A stretch of 64,000 nt of DNA from Ammoniphilus sp. CFH 90114 (GCF_004123195.1 NZ_SDLI01000007.1:171060-235059), one strand, 5' to 3'; positions 52,471-60,898 are shown, counted from the stretch's first letter. Translations and numbers: made by a program. Notes: generated from the sequence alone by a model not told the origin.

Positions 52471-53271
52471 ATGCAGGATTTTAAGAAGATGTTAGCAGTT
52501 GCAAAAGAGTGGGCCATGGAAGCTGGACGTATAAGTTTAACTCGAGCAAAGACCCCCCTTGAGTATACCTATAAGTCCTCTCCCTCAGATTTAGTAACCC
52601 AGGTGGATAAAGAAGTCGAGGAATTTATGATTGAGAAAATCTTAAACGAATACCCTGACCATGGTATTGTAGGGGAAGAGGGCACCTTTGAACGGGACCC
52701 GAAGGAGTTCGACACCTTATGGATTATCGATCCTATAGATGGCACGATGAACTTCGTTCATCAGCAATTAAATTATTGTATATCTGTAGCGGTTGTTCAT
52801 AAAGGGGAAAGCGTTTTTGGAGTCATCTACGATCCTTCCCGAGACGAGCTTTTTTGGGCAATGAAAGGAGAAGGAGCATTCCTCAACGACACATTATTGG
52901 AAGTGAAAAAGCAAGTCAATCAGAGTGAAGCTTTAATCTGTACGAGTCTATTCTGGCATCATCGAGCTGAAGAACTAGGATTAGTAAAGCTTCTTTATGA
53001 TCTGCCGAAAACTTGTCGCGGCATTCGCGTGTATGGTTGCGCCGCCCTAGAGATGGCTTATGTAGCAGCGGGTAGAATTGATGCCTATGTCAGCCTCAAC
53101 TTGAATCCGTGGGACTTCGCGGCGGGGAGAGTCATCCTTGAAGAAGCGGGAGGAATCGCTTCAAGATTGGATGGTGATCCGCTTCCATTTACTGAGGCGA
53201 GTACAGTCGTGGCTAGTAATCCGCACCTTCATCCACAATTAATAGCGTATATTCAAACAGAGCCAAATTAA
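52471..53271 (+). CDS. Inositol monophosphatase family protein
   Basis: 266 residues. The metal and phosphate sites are present: VGEEGTFE, WIIDPIDGTMNFVH and LNPWDFAAGRVILEEAGG. DPIDGTxNF and WD are the hallmark motifs. Enzymes of this group hydrolyse inositol phosphate or other sugar phosphates, and some act on 3'-phosphoadenosine phosphate (PAP). Monocistronic; the sequence TACAAT near 52430 may be its -10. AAGGTGTGTCAAACTT precedes the ATG. Confidence 0.92.
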   Translation: MQDFKKMLAVAKEWAMEAGRISLTRAKTPLEYTYKSSPSDLVTQVDKEVEEFMIEKILNEYPDHGIVGEEGTFERDPKEFDTLWIIDPIDGTMNFVHQQLNYCISVAVVHKGESVFGVIYDPSRDELFWAMKGEGAFLNDTLLEVKKQVNQSEALICTSLFWHHRAEELGLVKLLYDLPKTCRGIRVYGCAALEMAYVAAGRIDAYVSLNLNPWDFAAGRVILEEAGGIASRLDGDPLPFTEASTVVASNPHLHPQLIAYIQTEPN

Positions 53272-53286
53272 GCCAAATTATTCTGG

Positions 53287-53315
53287 TTGCAAATCCTGCA
53301 AGTTTATCGCATAAT
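53287..53315 (+). promoter_or_regulatory. Sigma-A promoter for queF leader
   Basis: TTGCAA (53287-53292) and CATAAT (53310-53315) have ideal 17-bp spacing. Transcription would start at about 53322, giving a leader of about 150 nt before queF. Confidence 0.65.
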
Positions 53316-53321
53316 AGCTTA

Positions 53322-53441
53322 GGACAATAGAATCGTTGTTTAGTGGGGAAACCAACGGAAAAAACATCCACCGTATGTAATTCATATTACACCACTCCCA
53401 CATGAAGTCTGCCCTTTTTTGGGCGACTCTTTTTAGAGTGG
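53322..53441 (+). ncRNA. Structured attenuator leader of queF, candidate riboswitch
   Basis: Visible pairings: stem CGTTG (53334-53338) with CAACG (53353-53357); its 14-nt loop contains AGTGGGG; an A-rich strand GAAAAAACAT follows (53358-53367); CCAC (53368-53371) can pair back to GTGG in the loop, giving an H-type pseudoknot. A second hairpin is TGTAAT...ATTACA (53376-53391). Then CCACT (53392-53396) can pair either with AGTGG in loop 1 (53342-53346) or with AGTGG at 53437-53441, which closes around the terminator. This is a switch-like layout. The topology resembles preQ1-I, but its conserved bases do not match, so I name no known class. Confidence 0.55.
53406..53434 (+). terminator. Leader terminator (attenuator) upstream of queF
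   Basis: AGTC-T-GCCC (53406-53414) pairs with GGGCGACT (53421-53428) around TTTTTT and is followed by CTTTTT. It lies between promoter and gene, so it must be regulated for queF to be made. Confidence 0.75.
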
Positions 53442-53471
53442 TTTCTTTATTTTAAGGGGGTTTAAAAGCTT

Positions 53472-53891
53472 ATGGCAAAAGTAGAACATAATCACGACAA
53501 ATATAAAGGAATTCGCTTTGATATTCAGGACGAATCGGTTATCTTAGTGGATATCCTAGAAACCATTCCCTATGAGTATATTGGGAAGCGAACAGAGGTC
53601 ATGATTCCAACTAATGAATTTACTTCCGTTTGCCCTTGGTCAGGATTACCGGACTTTGCTGATATCAGAATTACCTACGTTCCGAATGAAGAACTGATCG
53701 AGATGAAGTCCCTTAAGTATTATTTGACTTCCTATCGTAATGTCGGCATTTATCAAGAACATGCAACCAATCGTATTTTAGAAGATCTAGTGAAGTGCTG
53801 TGATCCACTATACATGAAGATTGATGCGGATTGGAATGCGAGAGGCGGACTAGGCACGAAGGTCGTTGTCGAGTATACCAAGGAAGGATAA
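53472..53891 (+). CDS. queF: NADPH-dependent 7-cyano-7-deazaguanine reductase QueF
   Basis: 139 residues, the short unimodular type. FTSVCPWSGLPDFADIRITYVP carries the catalytic Cys and the Asp three residues after the LP pair; LIEMKSLKYYLTSYRNVGIYQEHATNRIL is the conserved QueF motif with the substrate Glu. It reduces preQ0 to preQ1 in queuosine biosynthesis. queC/D/E are not adjacent, unlike B. subtilis, where they form one operon. AAGGGGGTTTAAAAGCTT precedes the ATG. The next gene starts 6 bp later. Confidence 0.97.
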   Translation: MAKVEHNHDKYKGIRFDIQDESVILVDILETIPYEYIGKRTEVMIPTNEFTSVCPWSGLPDFADIRITYVPNEELIEMKSLKYYLTSYRNVGIYQEHATNRILEDLVKCCDPLYMKIDADWNARGGLGTKVVVEYTKEG

Positions 53892-53897
53892 TTTCCT

Positions 53898-54113
53898 ATG
53901 AAACCTATGTCCTTTACCGAGGCAAAAGAGTTGTTAAGGACATTTGGGATCGTGATTTATACCGGTAATGCCTTGGGAGATTGTATCCTTATGGAGGATG
54001 AAATAATGGAGCTCCATCAGGCTGGTCTACTCGGGGATCCGGATATTTTTCGGTCTGCGCTCATGGCTGTTCGCAAAAGGAAAACAGAACTGAATCAAAA
54101 TCCCTACAAGTAG
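53898..54113 (+). CDS. yqgQ: YqgQ-like (DUF910) protein
   Basis: 71 residues. FTEAKELLRTFGIVIYTGNALGDCILMEDEIMELHQAGLL matches the pattern of B. subtilis YqgQ, a small three-helix protein said to bind nucleic acid. It lies 6 bp after queF and ends at a terminator, so it is cotranscribed with queF. Role in queuosine synthesis is not established. Confidence 0.88.
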   Translation: MKPMSFTEAKELLRTFGIVIYTGNALGDCILMEDEIMELHQAGLLGDPDIFRSALMAVRKRKTELNQNPYK

Positions 54114-54147
54114 AAGGTACATATTTATGTACCTTCTCCTCTTTTTT
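54112..54147 (+). terminator. Terminator of the queF-yqgQ operon
   Basis: AGAAGGTACAT and ATGTACCTTCT around ATTT, with CCTCTTTTTT downstream. Confidence 0.93.
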
Positions 54148-54283
54148 ATTTGCCCCTTAAAAAAGTCAAGAGCTTTTCGAAGATTTTTAGTAGGGTAAGG
54201 ACGAAACTTTTTTTACCTTTACAGAGTAAATAACTATGGTTAGATTAATAACAACTTTGACCTGTCTAACAGGGGGGAGAGAA

Positions 54284-56635
54284 ATGAAAAAGAAAAAAAA
54301 GAAAAAAGTAAACATATGGAAATGGTTTGCGGTTCTGGTGGGCTTGATGATGTTGCTTGCTGTAGGCGGATGTGCCGCTGTCCTGTCTGTAGGCAATGCT
54401 TTAGTAGATCAAGGCAAAGTGAAGGAGCAAATTGAAACAACTATTCTATACGATAATGAAGAACGAGAAGTCTTTCGTTTATACGTGGAGGACAGAGAAT
54501 CGGTTCCTTATCAAGAGATTCCTCCTATTATCGTTAGTGCTTTCGTCAATGTAGAGGATGAGCGCTTCTTTACCCATCAAGGTTTAGATCCGATCGCTAT
54601 TGCACGTGCACTATATAAGGATATTCGAGCCGGCAGCAAGGTGGAAGGAGCAAGTACCATCACCCAACAGTTGGCGAAGAACGTTTATTTGACACATGAA
54701 AAATCCATTTGGAGAAAAACGAAGGAAGCTATCATTGCGGTGAATTTAGAGCAAAACTACTCTAAAGAGCAGATCCTTGAGTTTTACCTCAACGAGATCT
54801 ATTTTGGGGATGCCGTATATGGCATTAAGTCAGCTGCGAGGTATTACTTTGGGAAAGATGATTTAAATGATTTAACTCTTGCGGAAGTAGCGACTTTAGC
54901 CGCTCTTCCTAAAGCGCCAAACAACTATTCCCCTCTTAAGAATTATGAAAAGTCATTGGAACGTAGAAAAGTAGTTCTTGCTCTGATGGAGAGAAACGGA
55001 TCTATAACAAAAGAAGAGCGGGAAGCAGCAGCCAATGAAGAGTTACAACTTGTAGGAGCAGGAAAAGGGGATCAAGCGATTCGGGCTTATGTTGATTATG
55101 TGCTTAAGGAAGCACAAGAGCGATTTGATTTGACCGAAAACCAGTTATATCGCGGGGGATATCAGATCTATACGGAGATGGATTCTAAGGCTCAGAACGC
55201 GATGATCAAGGCTTTTGATAATCCAGCTCTCTTCCCTAAGAGCAAGTCTAAAGATCCGGTTCAGGCAGGTATGGTCATTATGGACCCTCATACCGGTGGG
55301 GTCGTCGCTATGATGGGTGGCCGTGAATATGTCACAAAGGGATTGAACAGGGCGTTAACCAAACGAAGTCCTGGATCGACTTTTAAACCGCTTGCCGTGT
55401 ATGCCCCAGCGTTAGAAAAAGGCTGGAACCCATACGACATGTTAAAGGATGAAAAAATGACCTTCTCAGGAGGGTACAGTCCGAGTAACTGGAATGGCGA
55501 TGGGTATCTGGGGCAAGTATCGATGTATGATGCACTTAAACGCTCGAAGAATGTCCCGGCAGTTTGGTTGCTTAATGAGATCGGCATTGAAACAAGTTTC
55601 CGATATCTTGACCGCTTTGGTATAGCTTATGATAAACAACAAGATCGCCAGCTGGGTATTGCCTTAGGTGGACTTACGCATGGTGCTACTCCTATGGAGA
55701 TGGCGGCTGCCTACAGTGCATTTGCTAACAATGGTGTGGTCATTGAACCTCATGCGATTGTTAAAATTCAGGATCGCGATGGAGCCTTACTGCAGAAAGA
55801 TGTCGCTACATCCACTGTCGTGACCGAACAGACTGCGTACTATATGACCAAAATGCTTCAAGCGGCAGTAAACGAAGGAACAGGGAAAAGTGCAAAGATG
55901 AACCGTCCTGTTGCAGGGAAGACAGGTACCACTCAAATGGAAGGAACCAAGGGCGGTAACCGTGATGCCTGGTTTGTGGGTTATACGCCTGAATATGTTG
56001 GAGCTATTTGGATGGGTTACGATAAATCCAATGCCAAGACGAACTACCTGACAGAAGGAAGTTCGGTAACGGCAAAATTCTTCAGAACGGTAATGACAGA
56101 AGCCCTAAAGGGGCGGGAAGTCAAATCGTTCACCAGACCTAAAGGTGTCAAGGAACTAGAGCCACCAGTGAACCTGCAGCCTATTACCGACCTTCAAGCG
56201 ACAAACACAATAGATTCCATTCATTTGATTTGGTCACCTATCCCTGACGAACGTATTTTATATAGGATATATCGCTATATTGGGGATCCGGCCAATCGAG
56301 AACTAATTGGTGAAACAGAATACAGTGAATGGATCGACATGGGCATTCAATCGACAGAACCGATTCACTATTTTGTAGTACCTTATGATACACAGAATAG
56401 ACGGGAAGGTTCAGCTTCCAATGTGGTTAGTCTAATTCCACAACCGATATCGGATCCGGAGCTAGCACCGCCTATGGAAGAAGGTACAGAAGGAGAGGGA
56501 GAGATCCTTCCGCCTGAGGAACAGGCACCTCCTACGGAGCCGCCAGAAGTCACACCTATCGAACCAACACCTGTGGAACCTGAGGAAAATTTACTTGAAC
56601 CGCCTGCTCAAGGGAATCCAACGACGACCGACTAA
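54284..56635 (+). CDS. Class A penicillin-binding protein (PBP1A family)
   Basis: 783 residues from the ATG at 54284, after AGGGGGGAGA; a longer frame from 54236 lacks a site. Basic Lys stretch, one membrane helix, glycosyltransferase 51 domain at about 60-240 (VEDERFFTHQGLDPIAIARAL, EGASTITQQLAKN), transpeptidase domain at about 310-600 with SPGSTFKPL (catalytic Ser), SKN in LKRSKNVPAVW, and GKTGTT. A fibronectin type III-like module at about 640-735 and a Pro/Glu-rich tail follow. It polymerises and crosslinks peptidoglycan. Monocistronic. Confidence 0.95.
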   Translation: MKKKKKKKVNIWKWFAVLVGLMMLLAVGGCAAVLSVGNALVDQGKVKEQIETTILYDNEEREVFRLYVEDRESVPYQEIPPIIVSAFVNVEDERFFTHQGLDPIAIARALYKDIRAGSKVEGASTITQQLAKNVYLTHEKSIWRKTKEAIIAVNLEQNYSKEQILEFYLNEIYFGDAVYGIKSAARYYFGKDDLNDLTLAEVATLAALPKAPNNYSPLKNYEKSLERRKVVLALMERNGSITKEEREAAANEELQLVGAGKGDQAIRAYVDYVLKEAQERFDLTENQLYRGGYQIYTEMDSKAQNAMIKAFDNPALFPKSKSKDPVQAGMVIMDPHTGGVVAMMGGREYVTKGLNRALTKRSPGSTFKPLAVYAPALEKGWNPYDMLKDEKMTFSGGYSPSNWNGDGYLGQVSMYDALKRSKNVPAVWLLNEIGIETSFRYLDRFGIAYDKQQDRQLGIALGGLTHGATPMEMAAAYSAFANNGVVIEPHAIVKIQDRDGALLQKDVATSTVVTEQTAYYMTKMLQAAVNEGTGKSAKMNRPVAGKTGTTQMEGTKGGNRDAWFVGYTPEYVGAIWMGYDKSNAKTNYLTEGSSVTAKFFRTVMTEALKGREVKSFTRPKGVKELEPPVNLQPITDLQATNTIDSIHLIWSPIPDERILYRIYRYIGDPANRELIGETEYSEWIDMGIQSTEPIHYFVVPYDTQNRREGSASNVVSLIPQPISDPELAPPMEEGTEGEGEILPPEEQAPPTEPPEVTPIEPTPVEPEENLLEPPAQGNPTTTD

Positions 56636-56706
56636 TAGGGCAGGTTGCCAGAATTTTATTGTGTAATAAATTTAGTTAAACATCGATTTTACCCTCCAAA
56701 ATGTAT

Positions 56707-56712
56707 TATAAT
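56707..56712 (+). promoter_or_regulatory. -10 of the small hypothetical gene
   Basis: TATAAT at 56707-56712, with a weak -35 (TCGATT) 18 bp upstream. An ATG at 56701 precedes this box and therefore cannot be the start. Confidence 0.5.
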
Positions 56713-56742
56713 GAAAAGAAAATGCTTGGGAGGGGAACTGAC

Positions 56743-57060
56743 ATGTCCATCCAAATGGATCAAGATATTACGAAATTCTTTGAGGAAAAGATACAGAAAG
56801 CAAAGAAGACATTTGAGCGTGCTGTGGATTGTAAGCATACGGAGTTTGATGATCTATACCCTTACATGAGCGAACATCCTCAATTTTTCTGGTATAAGCG
56901 TTACGTAGCTTGGCAAGAGCTCTTGACCGTCGCAGGTATTGCTGAAGAGCTTGGATTGGACTGGACAGCGAACTTCACAGAAACTCAAGTGTCGTTTGTA
57001 AAAGGAAAGGTTCTAGAGGCAAAGGTGCTTGATAATTGGTATCCTGCTGAAGAAGATTAG
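56743..57060 (+). CDS. Small hypothetical protein
   Basis: 105 residues from the ATG at 56743, after GGGAGGGGA. Helical; contains EFDDLYPYMSEHPQFFWYKRYVAWQELLTVAGIAEELGLDW and ends in WYPAEED. Charged and soluble, rich in aromatic residues. No family is recognised. A terminator follows. Confidence 0.7.
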   Translation: MSIQMDQDITKFFEEKIQKAKKTFERAVDCKHTEFDDLYPYMSEHPQFFWYKRYVAWQELLTVAGIAEELGLDWTANFTETQVSFVKGKVLEAKVLDNWYPAEED

Positions 57061-57071
57061 AATGTTGTTCG

Positions 57072-57106
57072 AGGGTAATCCTTTAGGATTGCCCTTTTAT
57101 TTTTTA
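57072..57106 (+). terminator. Terminator
   Basis: AGGGTAATCC and GGATTGCCCT around TTTA, then TTTATTTTTT. Confidence 0.88.
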
Positions 57107-57154
57107 ACCAAGTCGGGGAAAATAGTGGAAAAATATGATGGAGGAGAGCGTTCA

Positions 57155-57877
57155 ATGGCCAAAATGAGGCTTGATAAGCTACTATCCAATATGGGATATG
57201 GCACAAGAAAAGATATTAAGAAATTTGCCAAAGATGGTTTGATTGTGGTGGATGGTAAAATCGTAAAAGATAGCAGTCAGCATGTAGAGACAGAGGAGCA
57301 ACAGGTTGAATTTGATGGGGAGATCGTAAGGTATCGGGAGTTTGTCTATTTGATGTTGAACAAACCTCAAGGGGTAATCTCTGCCACGGAGGACTTAGTG
57401 GAGCGTACAGTGATAGATCTGCTTGATCAAGAATACATACCATTTGAGGTGTTCCCCGTCGGACGTCTAGATAAGGACACTGAAGGCCTGTTGATTCTCT
57501 CGAATGATGGAAAAATGGCACATGAATTACTTTCTCCCCGAAAGCACGTTCCAAAAACCTATTATGCTGATGTAGAAGGCATCGTCACCTCAGAAGATGT
57601 TCTCGCCTTTTCAAAGGGAGTTCAGCTTGATGACGGATATACGACTCTGCCAGCTCACCTTGTGATCTTGCAATCGGGTGAATTATCCAAGATCGAATTA
57701 ACCATCCATGAAGGAAAATTTCATCAGGTAAAGAGAATGTTCCAAGCCGTCGGGAAAAAAGTTAAGTATCTAAAAAGAATTAAAATGGGTAATCTTTCTC
57801 TTGATCCCGCGCTTTCTCTAGGAGAGTATCGTGAATTGCGAGAAGAAGAGATTTCTCTTCTCAAAATGGTGGAATAA
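57155..57877 (+). CDS. RsuA-family pseudouridine synthase
   Basis: 240 residues from the ATG at 57155, with GGAGGAG upstream; the reading from 57029 would run through a terminator. An S4 RNA-binding domain (residues about 3-60, MRLDKLLSNMGYGTRKDIKKFAK) precedes the catalytic domain with VGRLDKDTEGLLILSNDG (catalytic Asp) and FHQVKRMFQAVGKKVKYLKR. It is like RsuA/YtzG, which modify a single uridine in 16S rRNA; target not provable from sequence. Confidence 0.92.
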   Translation: MAKMRLDKLLSNMGYGTRKDIKKFAKDGLIVVDGKIVKDSSQHVETEEQQVEFDGEIVRYREFVYLMLNKPQGVISATEDLVERTVIDLLDQEYIPFEVFPVGRLDKDTEGLLILSNDGKMAHELLSPRKHVPKTYYADVEGIVTSEDVLAFSKGVQLDDGYTTLPAHLVILQSGELSKIELTIHEGKFHQVKRMFQAVGKKVKYLKRIKMGNLSLDPALSLGEYRELREEEISLLKMVE

Positions 57878-57939
57878 AAAGGATAACCTTGTACAAACTA
57901 TACAATACTTGACCAACCAAAAGGGGAGAGGGACTATTC

Positions 57940-59415
57940 GTGAAAAAGGTCATTTTCTTAATGATAGATTCCTTGATGCCTGAGGTTTTAGAGGATGGTA
58001 TCGATCGCGGAATGCTCCCGGCCTTAGCGTTTTTTAAGGAAAAGGGCATGTATTGGAACAATTGTACAAGTGTATTTCCAACCATGACGGCCTCGGTGGA
58101 TTGCTCACTCGTTACAGGAGAATATCCGGACAAGCATAAAATCCCAGCTCTCGTCTGGTATGATCCGGATAAGCGTAAGCTGGTGAATTACACGAACGGT
58201 TCATTGCCTGTATTAAAATTAGGGCTCGGCCAATGTATAGATGATGCCCTATGCCAAATGAACGATAGGCATCTAAGCCGCAACGTCTCAACCTTATATG
58301 AAGAATTGGCCTTAAAGGGGAAAACTACGGGTTCAATTAATTTAATTGCCCATCGTTCTCTCAAGAAATACAAGGTCAATCTTCCGTTTTTAGTTAAATT
58401 GGTTACTGGTTTTCGTTCTTATGACGATGTCAGTGGTCCTGATCTATTTACTCTTGGAAGTCTCGTTCGTTCCAACATACAGCCTAAGTTGCCCTGGGGC
58501 TTTGATGAGACAGTTTTTAAGCATTATGGAATTAACGATGACTTTGCCATTCGTTTGTTAAATCATCTCATTACTCATGATACGACACCTGACTTTACCA
58601 TGGTCTATCTTCCGGACAACGATCATCAAGTACACATCCATCCGAGAAAGGCTATGGCTATATTGCAAAAGGTAGATAAACGCCTGCAATCTGTCCTCAA
58701 CCAATTTTCCTCCTGGGAACACGCGTTGGAAAAATACGTGTTTATTATAACTGGAGACCATGGTCAAACACTCATAGGCAAGTCGGAGGAGCAACATAAT
58801 ATCAAACTTGAAGATTTGTTATTGGGCATGAGAATCACCCCATATGGCGGCACGCCAGCTCCTGAAGATGATCTTTTGATCGCAAATAACGAGCGGATGA
58901 CATATCTTTATCCATTTAAACATGGAGTAGAAGCAGAAATCATCCACCGTCTTAAGCAGGATATTCGAATTGATATTATTGCCTATAGAGATGGAGAGTG
59001 GATTTCAGTTTGTTCTGGAGAGAAAGAAGGGCGACTTCGGTTTCGGCGAAAAGGTAAGCTGAAAGATGTATACGGTGCTGGTTGGACAATTGAAGGAAAC
59101 CCTGGTATCTTAGATCTTCAAATTAGCGGGAACGATGACGCGCTTAGCTATGGAGACTTCCCAGATGTCTTGGCTAGATTGAACGGTGCTCTCTACTCAC
59201 AGGATATTCCTATGATCGCCATAACAGCTAAACCAGGTTATGAGTTCAAATCCGCGTTTGCCCCTACACATCTTAATGGGGGAAGCCACGGATCTTTGCA
59301 TCGTAAAGATTCGACCATTCCCCTTATCATAGCGGGGTCAGAAGATCAGACAAGGCCATTTGAACATCCCAGACTGATTGATCTAAAACCCTATATCCTC
59401 CAATTACTCAACTAA
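57940..59415 (+). CDS. Alkaline-phosphatase-superfamily phosphodiesterase/pyrophosphatase
   Basis: 491 residues from a GTG start after AAGGGGAGAGGGAC. KVIFLMIDSLMPEVL and FPTMTASVDCSLVTGEYPDKHKI give the first metal Asp and the nucleophilic Thr (TMTAS). YLPDNDHQVH and ITGDHGQT supply Asp and His ligands and HLNGGSHGSL the last His. It is a type I phosphodiesterase/nucleotide pyrophosphatase-like enzyme. Its last 12 bases overlap the convergent gene downstream. Confidence 0.88.
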   Translation: MKKVIFLMIDSLMPEVLEDGIDRGMLPALAFFKEKGMYWNNCTSVFPTMTASVDCSLVTGEYPDKHKIPALVWYDPDKRKLVNYTNGSLPVLKLGLGQCIDDALCQMNDRHLSRNVSTLYEELALKGKTTGSINLIAHRSLKKYKVNLPFLVKLVTGFRSYDDVSGPDLFTLGSLVRSNIQPKLPWGFDETVFKHYGINDDFAIRLLNHLITHDTTPDFTMVYLPDNDHQVHIHPRKAMAILQKVDKRLQSVLNQFSSWEHALEKYVFIITGDHGQTLIGKSEEQHNIKLEDLLLGMRITPYGGTPAPEDDLLIANNERMTYLYPFKHGVEAEIIHRLKQDIRIDIIAYRDGEWISVCSGEKEGRLRFRRKGKLKDVYGAGWTIEGNPGILDLQISGNDDALSYGDFPDVLARLNGALYSQDIPMIAITAKPGYEFKSAFAPTHLNGGSHGSLHRKDSTIPLIIAGSEDQTRPFEHPRLIDLKPYILQLLN

Positions 59416-60069
59416 TTGCACCGTTGCCTTGATTGGATAATGATCAGAGTGGTTGACTTGATTCACTTCATAATGAAGAAGCTCAAAAGAAGAAGAGGCA
59501 TAAATATAATCAATGCGTTTTTTCAAGGGAAAGATAGTCGGTTGACTTTCTTTCCCTGCTTTTTTTCCTAAGTCAATCATGTTAGGGAAAGGAAGCGAAA
59601 CGGTTGTATTTAAATCACCCATCAGTAAACAAGAGGATCCACATTCTTCTACAGTATGAGTCAAAGCCTCGAGTTGCATTTCTCTCTCTTTTTTCCCAAG
59701 CCCAAGGTGAGTATTAAAAATATGAACTTTCTTCCTTTGGATCTCCAGAACAGAATGCAGCATGCCACGTTGCTCCTTCTGGCTCGGTAACCATACATTT
59801 TTGCTCCAAACAATGGGATAACGTGAAAATGTTGCATTGCCGTAAGCACCGTCTGTAATTTTCACGTTTGCTCCATAGCTTCCATCCATGGCAAGACCTT
59901 TCATGATTTGGTCAAACTGCCATCCTTGCTTTGAGTTATGATGGACTTCCTGGAGAGAAATAATATCGGCTGATTGCTCCTTTAAAAATTGAATGATGAG
60001 ATCAAGAGTAGGGCGATAAAAAAGATTTCTACCGCTATGGATGTTATAACAAATAATATTTAGCTGCAT
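59404..60069 (-). CDS. Endonuclease/exonuclease/phosphatase (EEP) family protein
   Basis: 221 residues. ICYNIHSG, DIISLQEVHHN (metal Glu), HIFNTHLGLG (His), LLMGDLNTT (Asp/Asn), and NHSDHYPI (Asp-His) are the EEP catalytic motifs. No signal peptide. Family members cleave phosphodiesters in nucleic acids or phospholipids (sphingomyelinase-like); substrate unknown. Convergent with the phosphodiesterase gene, with a 12-base overlap. Confidence 0.88.
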   Translation of the reverse strand: MQLNIICYNIHSGRNLFYRPTLDLIIQFLKEQSADIISLQEVHHNSKQGWQFDQIMKGLAMDGSYGANVKITDGAYGNATFSRYPIVWSKNVWLPSQKEQRGMLHSVLEIQRKKVHIFNTHLGLGKKEREMQLEALTHTVEECGSSCLLMGDLNTTVSLPFPNMIDLGKKAGKESQPTIFPLKKRIDYIYASSSFELLHYEVNQVNHSDHYPIKATVQLVE

Positions 60070-60097
60070 GGTTAACGTTCATCCTTTCTTTATAAAG

Positions 60098-60127
60098 CTA
60101 AAAAGGAAGCGGATGATCCGCTTCCTT
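60098..60127 (-). terminator. Terminator of the SASP gene
   Basis: AAGGAAGCGGAT and ATCCGCTTCCTT around G (60103-60127). On the minus strand the stem is followed by TTTTT (60100-60104 on the plus strand). Confidence 0.88.
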
Positions 60128-60150
60128 AGAAGGAGGGTTACCTTAAGACT

Positions 60151-60357
60151 TTAGCGTTGGTTAGATAGTTGTTGTTCAGCAAATTGCACAAGGCGCTTTG
60201 TGATTTCTCCACCTACAGAACCATTGGCGCGGGACGTAGTATCAGCACCAAGCTCTACACCGAACTCAGAAGCAATCTCGTACTTCATTTGATCTAGTGC
60301 TTGAGCCGCTTGAGGTACTAATTTTTGGTTGTTGTTAGAATTTTGAGCCATTCGCAT
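60151..60357 (-). CDS. Alpha/beta-type small acid-soluble spore protein
   Basis: 68 residues (66 if the ATG at 60351 is used; AAAGGAGTGAC fits either). [22 protein letters not shown] and [19 protein letters not shown] are the two conserved blocks. EIASEFGV holds the Glu-Phe site cleaved by the germination protease GPR. These proteins coat DNA in the spore core and give UV and heat resistance. It identifies the organism as a spore former. No clear sigma-G promoter was found upstream; instead a series of hairpins lies there. Confidence 0.96.
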   Translation of the reverse strand: MRMAQNSNNNQKLVPQAAQALDQMKYEIASEFGVELGADTTSRANGSVGGEITKRLVQFAEQQLSNQR

Positions 60358-60380
60358 GTCACTCCTTTTTTGTTTTAGGG

Positions 60381-60503
60381 CGGATCGTTTAATCCGTCAT
60401 GGCTAACAGTCAGCCACAAATCAGGTTGGTTCTTTTTGAAGAGCTCTCCACAGCGGACGACCAGTGGGCTAAAAGCCCTCGTCCCTTGCTGTGGATTTTT
60501 ATT
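60381..60503. other. Cluster of three hairpins upstream of the SASP gene, candidate structured RNA
   Basis: CGGAT...ATCCG (60381-60396), TGGCT...AGCCA (60400-60416) and a long hairpin (60448-60494): CCACAGC/GCTGTGG, GGACGA/TCGTCC and GGGCT/AGCCC in one stack, with one-sided bulges CTT and CCAGT and an AAA loop. On the plus strand ATTTTTATT follows, as in a terminator. On the minus strand the set forms the SASP 5' flank. It is more elaborate than a normal terminator. Confidence 0.55.
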
Positions 60504-60537
60504 ATGGGTAGGAATCGAGAAAAATATACACATTAAT

Positions 60538-60625
60538 TTATCCACATGATATGAAGATTTATAAACAGTAAATTAACAGGATAATAACAATTTATGCACA
60601 TGTTTCTGTGGACAGATTATCCTGA
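60538..60625. promoter_or_regulatory. DnaA-box pair in an AT-rich gap
   Basis: TTATCCACA (60538-60546) and TTATGCACA (60592-60600) both match TTATNCACA exactly. Two 7-of-9 relatives follow: the inverted TGTGGACAG at 60607 and TTATCCTGA at 60617. The DNA between is A/T-rich. The 334-bp gap 60358-60691 holds no gene. Confidence 0.5.
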
Positions 60626-60691
60626 TTTTGGTATTCTTAGATTAAGTCACTGAAATTAGATTCTTTTTTATGAGGTGTTAAGGAGGTTTCT

Positions 60692-60883
60692 ATGAGTTCA
60701 TTTAGGAATGAAATTGAGGCATTACAAGACATAGGGACTTTACGTGAAAAGAAGAACAGGATTAAGGATTCAGTGGTCAGTCCTGATTTGAATTGGGACT
60801 CAAGAATGAAACTTTACGAGCAGGTTCAGTTAATTAATAGCAGAATTGCCTATCTTTCCACACAACGAAAATCATCTTGCTAA
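60692..60883 (+). CDS. Small protein, paralogue of the one at 22637
   Basis: 63 residues behind a near-perfect AAGGAGG. FRNEIEALQDIGTLREKKNRIKDSVVSPDLNW and RMKLYEQVQLINSRIAYL align gaplessly with the product at 22637-22831. Helical, basic. It has its own terminator. Unknown function. Confidence 0.78.
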   Translation: MSSFRNEIEALQDIGTLREKKNRIKDSVVSPDLNWDSRMKLYEQVQLINSRIAYLSTQRKSSC

Positions 60884-60898
60884 ATCAGAGGTTAAGAT

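Noticed and set aside
53322..53420. Naming the queF leader a preQ1-I riboswitch
   Set aside because: The topology is similar, but the conserved AGGTTC...CTACACCC...AAAAAACTAA bases are absent. I leave it as an unassigned candidate.
60358..60691. Replication origin (oriC)
   Set aside because: There are two perfect DnaA boxes, but no dnaA, dnaN, recF or rpmH nearby.
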